NCBI GenBank assembly: GCA_903928045.1
Contig: CAIYPH010000506.1
Location: 1-7,923 of the forward strand
Reading direction: 5' to 3'
Length of the DNA stretch: 7,923 bases
Source of the DNA: an uncultured Rhodospirillales bacterium
GTDB taxonomy: Bacteria; Pseudomonadota; Alphaproteobacteria; Acetobacterales; Acetobacteraceae
Under the pieces are notes generated by a model. The model ran no database searches. It was not told the DNA's origin and saw only the letters and a list, made by a program, of their open reading frames with translations. This document shows, in pieces, positions 1 to 6,570 of this stretch. The position numbers were made by a program, and so were the translations under genes. Positions within the stretch are counted from its first letter, which is position 1, and each line of letters begins with the position of its first letter.

Positions 1-449
1 CCGGAGAATTCATGCGGCAGCCGGCTCCCCCATTCCGGCCACAGCCCGACGCGGTCCATCAGCCAGGCCACCCGGGCGTCGCGCTCGGCCGAGGTGCCGA
101 TGCGATGCACGTCGAGCGGTTCGCGGATGAGTTGGGCGACCCGCCGGCGCGGGTTGAGCGAGGCGAAAGGGTCCTGAAACACGAACTGCACCGCCCGTTT
201 GGCGGCAAACCGCTCGGCCCGGGTGGCGGCCGCGAGGTCCCGCCCGTCGAGCAGGATTCGCCCGGATGCGGGGCTGACGAGCCCGACGATGGCCTTCGCC
301 AGCGTCGTCTTCCCCGACCCGGACTCACCGACCAGCCCGACCGTCTCCCCGGCGTTGACGGTGAGCGACACGCCCCGCACCGCATGCAGCGGTCCGCCGG
401 GTGTGTCGAACCGGCAATGCAGGTCCTCGATGGCCAGCAACGCGCTCAT
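1..449 (-). CDS. ABC importer ATP-binding subunit, DppF/OppF-like (3' part missing)
   Basis: This is the N-terminal 149 residues of an ATPase that would power uptake through the neighbouring permease pair at the inner face of the cytoplasmic membrane. Visible motifs are the Walker A stretch GESGSGKTT (about residues 41-49) and the Q-loop FQDPFASLNPR (91-101), both typical of the peptide/nickel family. The window ends just as the ABC signature begins (LPHEFS, then an incomplete Gly codon), so Walker B, the H-loop and the C-terminal oligopeptide-transporter domain lie outside. The ATG at 449 overlaps the stop of the preceding ATPase in an ATGA, and no strong ribosome binding site precedes it, so translation is probably coupled. 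The truncation is caused by the window edge; nothing suggests a pseudogene. Membership of the family is clear; the substrate is not. Confidence 0.93.
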   Translation of the reverse strand, partial: MSALLAIEDLHCRFDTPGGPLHAVRGVSLTVNAGETVGLVGESGSGKTTLAKAIVGLVSPASGRILLDGRDLAAATRAERFAAKRAVQFVFQDPFASLNPRRRVAQLIREPLDVHRIGTSAERDARVAWLMDRVGLWPEWGSRLPHEFS

Positions 450-1384
450 GCCAAATGGCAGGCGGCGCGATGGCCCGCCCCGCCGGAGAGCGCCGGCTCG
501 CTCGCATGGCAGCGCGCCACCGCCACGTCGCAGCGCGGCGCGAACGGGCAGCCTGGCGGCAGATCGAACACCGAGGGGACGAGACCAGGAATTTCGGCCA
601 ACCGCGTCTGCGTCCGCCCGGGATGCGGGGTAGCCGCAAGCAGACGGCGTGCGTAGGGATGGAGCGGCCGGGCGAACAGCGCCTCAACCGGCGCCTCCTC
701 CACCTTCCGCCCGGCATACATCACCATCACCCGGTCGGCGGCCTGGGCGACCAGGCCGAGGTTATGGGTGATCAGCATGATCGCGATGCCGAGCGTCTCG
801 CGCAGCCCGGCCAGCAGCGCCATGATTTGCGCCTGGATGGTCGGGTCAAGCGCCGTGGTCGGCTCGTCGGCGATCACCAGGTCGGGATTGCAGGCAATCG
901 CAATCGCGATCACCACCCGCTGCCGCTGCCCGCCGGAGAGGCGGGCCGGGTAGGTGTCGATGATGCGGCCGGGGTCCGGCAGGCGAACGAGCGCCAGCAG
1001 CTCGATCGCCCGCGCCCGCGCGGCCGCCTTGCCGAGGCCGAGATGGGCGCGGAGCATCTCGGTGATCTGGTCGCCGATGGTGAACATCGGGTTCAGCGCG
1101 CTCATCGGGTCCTGAAAAATCATCCCGATCCGCCGGCCCCGCAATTCCACCGGGCGCAAAGGAGCCCCATCGAAGCTGAGCGTGCCGCCTCCGACCACCA
1201 GCCCATCCGGCAACAACCCGGTCAGCGCCAGAGAGGTAACGGTCTTGCCACACCCGGATTCACCGACCACCGCGAGGATTTCGCCCCGCGCGATGTCAAA
1301 GGAGAGATGACGCACCACCCGCAGGGACGGATCATCCCGCCGCGCGATGTCGAGCCCCTCGACTCGCAGCAGCGTCCCACTCAT
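446..1384 (-). CDS. ABC importer ATP-binding subunit, DppD/OppD-like
   Basis: A full-length 312-residue ATPase that should pair with the adjacent DppF-like subunit to drive import. Walker A is GESGCGKT (about 41-48), the Q-loop is [10 protein letters not shown] (90-99), the signature is LSGGQRQRV (149-157), Walker B with the catalytic Glu is [14 protein letters not shown] (168-181), and the H-loop His lies in LITHNLG (204-210). TTALDP is characteristic of peptide/nickel importers. The C-terminal region LHPYARRLL followed by GCPFAPRC is the oligopeptide/dipeptide transporter C-terminal domain. Cysteines at about 279, 285, 292 and 309 match the spacing that binds a 4Fe-4S cluster in structurally studied OppD/DppD proteins. 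The ATG at 1384 overlaps the stop of the upstream permease (ATGA) and has little Shine-Dalgarno signal, which fits translational coupling. It could equally serve di-, oligopeptides or related compounds. Confidence 0.95.
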   Translation of the reverse strand: MSGTLLRVEGLDIARRDDPSLRVVRHLSFDIARGEILAVVGESGCGKTVTSLALTGLLPDGLVVGGGTLSFDGAPLRPVELRGRRIGMIFQDPMSALNPMFTIGDQITEMLRAHLGLGKAAARARAIELLALVRLPDPGRIIDTYPARLSGGQRQRVVIAIAIACNPDLVIADEPTTALDPTIQAQIMALLAGLRETLGIAIMLITHNLGLVAQAADRVMVMYAGRKVEEAPVEALFARPLHPYARRLLAATPHPGRTQTRLAEIPGLVPSVFDLPPGCPFAPRCDVAVARCHASEPALSGGAGHRAACHLA

Positions 1385-2190
1385 TGCCGCCGCAGCCGCG
1401 GGTTGAGCGCGTCGTTCAGCCCCTCGCCGAACAAATTGAGCCCCAGCGCGGTGACCAGCAAAGCGCAGCCGGGGATCACCACGATGTACCAGGCCTGGCG
1501 CATCTGGTCCTTGCCCATGTTGATCATCGCCCCCCAGGTCATCACGTTGGGGTCGGACAGGCCGAGGAAGGACAGCCCGGCCTCCATCAGGATGGCCGTC
1601 GCCACCAGCACGGTCGCGGTGACGATCACCGGTGCCAGCGCGTTGGGCAGGATCTGCTGGAGGATGATGCGCGCATCCGACATGCCGATCACCCGGCAGG
1701 ACTGCACGAATTCCCGCTCCCTGAGTGCGAGGAACTCGCCCCGCACCAGGCGAGCCACCGCCGGCCAGGAGACCAAGGCGATCGCGGTGACGATGGTGGT
1801 GAGCCGCGTGCCCAGCACCACCAGCAGCACGATTGCCAGCATAAAGGGGGGAATGGTCTGGAACAGCTCGGTCAGCCGCATCAGCGCGTCATCCACCAGC
1901 CCGCGGTAATATCCAGCCACCGCCCCCACCAGGATGCCGATGCCGACCGCGGCCGCGGTGGACGCGATCCCGATCAGCAGCGAGGCCCGCGCCCCATAGA
2001 ACAGCCCGGCCATGATATCCCGCCCCAGACTGTCGGTGCCGAACGGCAATCCGGCGGTGCCGGGCCACAGCAACGGCGCGTCGGCCATGGCGAAGGGATC
2101 GTCCGGGAAGATCACCCCCGCCAACGCGGCCATGCCGGCCACCGCGAGCAAAATCGCTCCGCCCACCCACAGGCTGCCGTGGCGGATCAT
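1381..2190 (-). CDS. ABC importer permease, DppC/OppC-like
   Basis: A 269-residue integral membrane protein forming half of the transport channel. An N-terminal membrane segment (about 8-28) is followed by the periplasmic LPFGTDSLGRDIM motif (48-60), the hallmark of the DppC branch, and then by about five hydrophobic segments. The cytoplasmic coupling (EAA) loop is at about 152-186, with REFVQSCRVIGMSDARII and the later LPNALAP, which contacts the ATPases. Another family stretch is EAGLSFLGLS (203-212). The ATG at 2190 has a GGAG five bases upstream and overlaps the stop of the DppB-like gene by 4 bp. The length is slightly below the usual 280-300 because the N-terminal tail is short; otherwise it looks intact. 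The family is secure; the substrate is unknown. Confidence 0.95.
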   Translation of the reverse strand: MIRHGSLWVGGAILLAVAGMAALAGVIFPDDPFAMADAPLLWPGTAGLPFGTDSLGRDIMAGLFYGARASLLIGIASTAAAVGIGILVGAVAGYYRGLVDDALMRLTELFQTIPPFMLAIVLLVVLGTRLTTIVTAIALVSWPAVARLVRGEFLALREREFVQSCRVIGMSDARIILQQILPNALAPVIVTATVLVATAILMEAGLSFLGLSDPNVMTWGAMINMGKDQMRQAWYIVVIPGCALLVTALGLNLFGEGLNDALNPRLRRQ

Positions 2191-3176
2191 CGCAGCTCCA
2201 CGGCCGGGTTGATGACGGCGTAGAGAATATCCACCACCAGATTCGCCAGCACCACGAACACCGAGGACAGCACGAGAATGCTGAGCAGCAGATTGAGATC
2301 GCGCTGGAACACCGCATCGAACATCAGCCGCCCGATGCCAGGCCAGGAAAACACCGTCTCCCCCAGCACCGCCCCACCAAGGAATGTGCCAAGATTCATC
2401 CCCACCATCGTCACGAGTGGCGGCAAGGCGTTTCGCAGCGCGTGGACGAAGGCGATGCGCCGCTCGCCCATGCCCTTGGCGCGGGCGAAGCGGATATGGT
2501 CGAGCCCCAGCACCTCCAGCATCGAGGCGCGGAGCAGGCGGGTATAGACGGCGAGGAAGAAGCAGGCCTGTGTGGCGGCCGGTAGGATCAGGTGTTGCGC
2601 GATATCAGCGACATGGGCCATTCCAGTGGCCTTCACGCGCATGTCATACATCCCGCCGGCCGGCAGCCAGTCCAGCCGCACCGCGAACAGCAGGATCAGC
2701 ATCAGCCCGCTCCAGAACATCGGCGTCCCGTAGAGCAGCAGCACGACAAGCGAGATCGCCCGATCGGCCAACCGCCCCGCATGGCGCGCCGCGGTGACGC
2801 CGAACACGATGCCGCCGGCCACTGCCAGCGTCATCGAGGTGCCCATCAGCAGCAGCGTCGCCGGCAGGCGTTCGAGGATGAGGCTCGCCACGGATTGCCC
2901 GTAGCGGGAGGAAAAGCCGAGATCGAACGTCACCAGCCGCAGCAGGAAGTGCCAGAGCTGGACATGCAGCGGCTGATCGAGGCCGAAGCGGGCGCGCAGG
3001 ATCGCGAGATAGGCGGGATCGCCGGCGCCGGCCTCGCCGGCCAGGGCGTCGGCGGCGTCGCCGGGGGCCAGGTGGAGGAGGATGAAGTTGAAGACGGCGA
3101 TGCCGAGGACGATCAGCACGGCCATGCCGAGGCGGCGCAGGAGGAAGGAAGCGCTTCTCTTTGAAAAAAGAAGCAA
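2187..3176 (-). CDS. ABC importer permease, DppB/OppB-like (start uncertain)
   Basis: The first channel-forming permease. From the TTG at 3176 it has 329 residues. Family marks are the first membrane segment ending LLHLAPGD, the LDQPLHVQ-type segment after the FGL motif, the TMLxLPAGG-like LDWLPAGG, the EAA loop with IRFARAKGMGERRI and HALRNALPP, GETVFSWPGIG, and the C-terminal NPAVELR. About six hydrophobic segments are visible. The start is unclear because the 5' end lies in an AT-rich repeat: candidates are TTG at 3212 (overlapping the previous gene), TTG at 3176 and ATG at 3125. I chose 3176 because it keeps the conserved FLLRRLG lead into the first membrane helix, and an AAGGGG lies 10 bases upstream. 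The ATG at 3125 would give 312 residues, still with the first helix, but has no visible ribosome binding site. The 3' end overlaps the DppC-like start by 4 bp. Confidence 0.9.
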   Translation of the reverse strand: MLLFSKRSASFLLRRLGMAVLIVLGIAVFNFILLHLAPGDAADALAGEAGAGDPAYLAILRARFGLDQPLHVQLWHFLLRLVTFDLGFSSRYGQSVASLILERLPATLLLMGTSMTLAVAGGIVFGVTAARHAGRLADRAISLVVLLLYGTPMFWSGLMLILLFAVRLDWLPAGGMYDMRVKATGMAHVADIAQHLILPAATQACFFLAVYTRLLRASMLEVLGLDHIRFARAKGMGERRIAFVHALRNALPPLVTMVGMNLGTFLGGAVLGETVFSWPGIGRLMFDAVFQRDLNLLLSILVLSSVFVVLANLVVDILYAVINPAVELR

Positions 3177-3187
3177 AAACTTTCTAC
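3144..3187. repeat. AT-rich hairpin repeat, copy 1
   Basis: This copy begins GAAGGAAGCGCT and aligns along its whole length with the segment at 7844-7889. Its hairpin is at 3153-3174: arms GCTTCTCTT and AAAAGAAGC (nine positions, one C-A mismatch at 3159/3168) around a TGAA loop. It lies between the solute-binding-protein stop and the DppB-like coding region on the minus strand, overlapping the possible 5' end of the latter. The AT-rich composition is foreign to the GC-rich neighbourhood. I recall similar sequences near gene ends in Acetobacteraceae genomes, but I have not verified this. Confidence 0.8.
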
Positions 3188-3199
3188 CCCTTGCGTCCC

Positions 3200-4801
3200 T
3201 TATTCGACCCAAAGCTCCGCCCCATTCGCCCTGAGCCCATCCGCCCCGGTGATGAAGTTATGCACCCCCTTGGCAGCGATGGTGATGTTGAGCGGCAAGG
3301 CGAGCGGGATCAGCGGCAGGTCGCGCATGGCGATCTGCTGGAAGCGGGTCCATTGCTCCTTGCGCTTGGCGGCGTCGGTCTCGATGGCCGCGGCGTCGAG
3401 CACCGCGTCCATCTCGGGGTTGCTGTAGCCGGAGGCGTTGACCAGGAAGGTGCCTTTGCGGATGGCCTTGCTGTCGTAATAGCGCTGCAGGCCGATTGTG
3501 GGGTCGGCGGTGACCGAGGCGGGAAGCAGGCTCATGTCGAAATCGTATTCGGCGTAGATGCGCTTGAGGAAGCTCGGCACATCGGAGATGCGGACTTCGA
3601 CGTCGATGCCGGAGGACCGGAGGGATTGGCGCAGAAACTCCGCCTCGCGCTGGTAGACGTCGCTGATCGAAGGCACGTCAAGCCGCAGCTTGAAGCGTAT
3701 GCCATCCGCGCCCCGCGTCGCGCCGGCGGCATCCAGCATCGCGGCGGCTTTCGAGGGGTTGAAGGGATAGCGCGGCACGTCGGCGCTGTGCCATTTGGTC
3801 AGCGTGCTCGGGATCGGGCTGATCAGCGGCATTGCGAGGCCGGACCACACGACGCGGACCATGAGCTCGGAGTTGATGAGGTGGCGGATCGCCTGGCGCA
3901 CCTCGGGCTTGCCGAGCATGGGGTGGCGGAGGTTGAACTCCATGATGTCCAGGCTGTTGTTCAGCTCCTCGCCGCGGTCCTCGACCTGGAATTTCGGGTT
4001 GGCGCGGTAGGTCGCGACTTCGCTGAGGGGCACCGGGGTGGTGCCGGCGAGTTGCAACTCGCCGCGCTCGAAGGCCGCGGCGCGGGCGCCGGCATCGGTG
4101 AAGCTGCGCACCACGAGGCGGTCGAGATAGGGTTTGCCGGCGTCCCAATAGGTCGGGTTGCGCTCGAGCTCGATGAAATTGCCGCGCTGCCACTGGGTGA
4201 GGCGGAAGGGGCCGGTGCCGATGGGGTTGTTGTTGCGCGGATTGGTCAGCGGGTCACTGCCCTCATAGATGTGCTTGGGCAGGATCGGCGCCTCGCTGCT
4301 CGACAGCGCGCTCATGATGGCCGGCGCCGGGCGGGAGAGGCGGAAAATCGCGGTGTGATCGTCAGGCGTATCGACCGCGGTGACGGGCGCGAGTGTGCTG
4401 CGGCCGCGCGGGTGGAATTTCTTGAGGAGTTCCATCACGGAGTAGGCGACATCGGCTGAGGTAAAGGGCTTGCCGTCATGCCAGGTGACGCCCTGGCGCA
4501 GCGTGAAGGTGATGGCGAGCCCGTCGGCGCTGACGTTCCAGGCGGTGGCGAGCAGGGGCTTGGGGTTGATGTCGAAGTCGTAGGCCAGCAGCCCTTCGAC
4601 GAATTTCGGGCCGATCACCGTGAGCGGGGCGGCGGTGTTGAAGGCGCAGACCAAGGAGGGCGGCTCCGGGATGATGCTCATCACCAGCGTGCCGCCGCGC
4701 TTGGAGGCCTGGGCGTGGGCGCCGGCCGCGGTGGCGGCGAGGGCGGCGGTGCCGAGGAGGACATCGCGGCGCGCGAGGGTGGGGAAATGAGCGGCGGCCA
4801 T
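3200..4801 (-). CDS. Periplasmic solute-binding protein of peptide/nickel ABC importer (SBP_bac_5)
   Basis: A 533-residue extracytoplasmic receptor that captures the substrate and delivers it to the DppB/C-like channel. The N-terminus has twin arginines (LARRDVLLG, about 9-17), a hydrophobic stretch (14-27) and an AHA-QA cleavage site near residue 30, which suggests a Tat-type signal, although Sec export is also possible. Mature-domain marks of family 5 binding proteins are PLLATAWNVSADGLAITF (82-99), LRQGVTWHDGKPFTSADV (101-118), PIGTGPFRL (193-201) and RNPTYWD (214-220). No lipobox cysteine is present, so it should be soluble. The ATG at 4801 has AGGAGT at 4811-4816, nine bases upstream. 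It is first in its operon and is followed by a hairpin repeat before the permeases. Family 5 binds di- and oligopeptides, nickel chelates, glutathione, opines and others; the ligand here cannot be inferred. Confidence 0.95.
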   Translation of the reverse strand: MAAAHFPTLARRDVLLGTAALAATAAGAHAQASKRGGTLVMSIIPEPPSLVCAFNTAAPLTVIGPKFVEGLLAYDFDINPKPLLATAWNVSADGLAITFTLRQGVTWHDGKPFTSADVAYSVMELLKKFHPRGRSTLAPVTAVDTPDDHTAIFRLSRPAPAIMSALSSSEAPILPKHIYEGSDPLTNPRNNNPIGTGPFRLTQWQRGNFIELERNPTYWDAGKPYLDRLVVRSFTDAGARAAAFERGELQLAGTTPVPLSEVATYRANPKFQVEDRGEELNNSLDIMEFNLRHPMLGKPEVRQAIRHLINSELMVRVVWSGLAMPLISPIPSTLTKWHSADVPRYPFNPSKAAAMLDAAGATRGADGIRFKLRLDVPSISDVYQREAEFLRQSLRSSGIDVEVRISDVPSFLKRIYAEYDFDMSLLPASVTADPTIGLQRYYDSKAIRKGTFLVNASGYSNPEMDAVLDAAAIETDAAKRKEQWTRFQQIAMRDLPLIPLALPLNITIAAKGVHNFITGADGLRANGAELWVE

Positions 4802-4810
4802 GGCGGGGGA

Positions 4811-4816
4811 ACTCCT
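4811..4816 (-). promoter_or_regulatory. Ribosome binding site of the solute-binding-protein gene
   Basis: On the minus strand the sequence reads AGGAGT, nine bases before the ATG at 4801. It is the strongest Shine-Dalgarno site in the left operon and fixes that start. Confidence 0.75.
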
Positions 4817-4925
4817 GTGCGATCGGCCGGCGTCCTGCCCGCCGCCGCAAAAAACGTAACACCCGTGCGGGCGGTATACAACGCCGGTCGGCGCCGATAG
4901 GGTCGGGTCGATCGGTTCGTACCGC

Positions 4926-4930
4926 AGGAG
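4926..4930 (+). promoter_or_regulatory. Ribosome binding site of the ThDP-enzyme gene
   Basis: AGGAG stands five bases before the ATG at 4936 and supports that start over later in-frame candidates. Confidence 0.75.
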
Positions 4931-4935
4931 ATCGC

Positions 4936-6570
4936 ATGGCCCGCACCGGAGCCGACATCCTCGCCCAAAGCCTCGTCGCGGCTGGGTTCACCCATGGGTT
5001 CCACGTGCCCGGCGAGGGGGTTCTCGACCTGCTGGACGCGCTCGGCCATCGCCATCCCGGCATCACGCTGGTGCATGGGCGGCACGAGGCGGGGATGGCC
5101 TTCGCGGCGATCGGGCATGCGCGGGCGGGCGGCGGGGTCGGCCTGTGCATCGCCGGACGGGCGCCGGGGGCGCTCAATACCTGCCTTGCGCTGCACACCG
5201 CCTGGACCGACGCGGTGCCGCTGCTGCTGATCATCGGGCAGGCGGCGGCGGCGTTTTCGGAGCGCGAGGCCTTTCTCGATGGCGCGTTCCACCAGGTGTT
5301 CGCGCCGCTCAGCAAATGGGTGGCGCAAATCGACGATGCGGCGCGGATTCCGGAAATGGTCAGCCGGGCGCTGCATGTCGCGCGGTCCGGGCAGCCGGGC
5401 CCGGTGGTGTTGATCGTGCCGGAGGAGGTGTTCCGCGCCACCGCCGAGCCCGCGATTCTCGCGCCACCGCCGCCGATCGCGCCGGCGCCGGGGGCGGCCG
5501 ATCTCGCGGCGATCGCGGCGGCGCTGGCGGGGGCGGAGCGGCCGTTGCTGGTGTTGGGCGGCGGGGGGTGGAGCGATGCGGGGCTGGCGGCCGCGCGGCG
5601 GTTCGCCGAGGCGCAGGGGCTGCCGGTGCTGGTTTCCTACCGGCGGCGGGATTTGTTCGACAACGACCATCCCAATTTCATCGGTGAGTTGGGCATCGGG
5701 CTCGATCCGGCGCTCACCGGGCGGGTCGGCCGGGCGGATCTCCTGCTGGTGCTGAACATGCGGCTCGGCGAGTTGAATACGATCGGCGAGGGGTTCCACG
5801 GGTTCAGCCTGCTCGCGGCGCCGCGGGCGGCGGTGCGGCTGATCCATATTCACGGCGATGCGGGGGAGTTGAACCGGGTCTACCAGGCTGATCAGGCGGT
5901 GCTCGCGGCGCCCGATGAGGCGGCGCTCGCGCTGGCGGCGCTACCGGGTGGGCGGGATCATGCGGTGTGGCTGGCGGAGGGGCGGGCGGCGTATCTGGCG
6001 CATCACACCGGTGGCGCCTGCCCGGGGGCGCTCGATTTGAAAGCGGTATTCGGCCAGTTGCGGGCGGCCTTGCCGGCGGATGCCATCCTGTCGGTGGGCG
6101 CCGGGGCCTATGCGCTGTGGGCGCAGCGCTATTTCCCGTACCATCGGCCGCGCACCCAGCTCGGCCCGAAAAGTGGTGCGATGGGGTATGGCTTGCCAGC
6201 CGCGATCGGCGCGGCGATGGCTTGCCCGGAGCGGACGGTGGTGGCGCTGGCCGGCGATGGTTGCTTCATGATGAACGCCGAGGAGATGGCGACCGCGGTG
6301 CATCACCGGCTGCGGCTGGTGGTGCTGGTGCTCGACAACGGCAGCTATGGCGCTATCCGCCTCGGCCAGGAGCGCGCCTTCGGGCGGCCGACCGGGGTGG
6401 CGCTGACCAATCCCGATTTCGTTGATTTCGCCCGCAGTTTCGGCGCCCGGGCCGAGCGTGTCGCGCAGAGCGCCGATTTCGCGCCGGCCTTGGCCCGCGC
6501 GCTGGGGCATGACGGGGTGAGCCTGCTGCATCTCGTGGTGCCGCCGGAGGCGACGCGGCCGCCCCGATGA
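4936..6570 (+). CDS. Thiamine-diphosphate-dependent enzyme, acetolactate synthase large-subunit-like
   Basis: A 544-residue cytoplasmic enzyme with the three-domain layout of acetolactate synthase/pyruvate decarboxylase relatives. The N-terminal pyrimidine domain shows HVPGEGVLDLLDAL (23-36) and the expected catalytic Glu at about 51 in GRHEAG. The central domain (about 190-330) contains LLVLGGGGWSDAG. The C-terminal ThDP/Mg domain has PKSGAMGYGLPAAIGA (411-426) and the GDG motif (440-442) paired with DN at 467-468, followed by GSYGAIR. These imply decarboxylation or carboligation of a 2-oxo acid. It differs from biosynthetic acetolactate synthases: the segment usually RGPGATN reads RAPGALN (75-81), and no small subunit follows. 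The length is normal for the family. It is first in a two-gene operon and its stop overlaps the next start. The substrate is unknown; glyoxylate carboligase, oxalyl-CoA-type or aldehyde-lyase-type chemistry cannot be excluded. Confidence 0.9.
   Translation: MARTGADILAQSLVAAGFTHGFHVPGEGVLDLLDALGHRHPGITLVHGRHEAGMAFAAIGHARAGGGVGLCIAGRAPGALNTCLALHTAWTDAVPLLLIIGQAAAAFSEREAFLDGAFHQVFAPLSKWVAQIDDAARIPEMVSRALHVARSGQPGPVVLIVPEEVFRATAEPAILAPPPPIAPAPGAADLAAIAAALAGAERPLLVLGGGGWSDAGLAAARRFAEAQGLPVLVSYRRRDLFDNDHPNFIGELGIGLDPALTGRVGRADLLLVLNMRLGELNTIGEGFHGFSLLAAPRAAVRLIHIHGDAGELNRVYQADQAVLAAPDEAALALAALPGGRDHAVWLAEGRAAYLAHHTGGACPGALDLKAVFGQLRAALPADAILSVGAGAYALWAQRYFPYHRPRTQLGPKSGAMGYGLPAAIGAAMACPERTVVALAGDGCFMMNAEEMATAVHHRLRLVVLVLDNGSYGAIRLGQERAFGRPTGVALTNPDFVDFARSFGARAERVAQSADFAPALARALGHDGVSLLHLVVPPEATRPPR

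Larger units (their letters stand above)
4802..4935. promoter_or_regulatory. Divergent intergenic control region between the importer and enzyme operons
   Basis: This 134-bp stretch separates two divergent start codons, so it must carry the promoters for both operons. I cannot identify convincing -35/-10 pairs. Dyads are visible: an imperfect 16-bp palindrome at 4870-4885 (GGCGGTATACAACGCC, 6 of 8 pairs matching, with GTATAC at 4874-4879), a perfect 10-bp palindrome TCGGCGCCGA at 4888-4897, and CCCG-TG-CGGG at 4862-4871. The first is a reasonable operator candidate because GTATAC-centred dyads occur in GntR-family operators, but no regulator gene is in the window. The GC-rich palindromes may be chance. 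Confidence 0.6.

Noticed and set aside
59..385. Minus-strand 108-codon open frame near the left edge
   Set aside because: It is a shifted frame of the truncated DppF-like ATPase; the true frame, beginning at 449, carries Walker A and Q-loop motifs.
401..1909. Long plus-strand open frame (502 codons) opposite the ATPase and permease genes
   Set aside because: It lies antisense across two well-supported genes with clear family motifs; its translation has no recognisable domain and is rich in Arg, Gly, Pro and His, as expected from the complement of GC-rich coding DNA.
3161..4459. Plus-strand open frame (432 codons) opposite the solute-binding-protein gene
   Set aside because: It begins inside the AT-rich repeat and is antisense to a gene with a strong ribosome binding site and clear family 5 motifs; no domain is visible.
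4476..5853. Minus-strand open frames of 321 and 390 codons across the intergenic region and the ThDP-enzyme gene
   Set aside because: They are antisense to the ThDP enzyme, have low-complexity Arg/Pro/Ala-rich translations and no recognisable domain.
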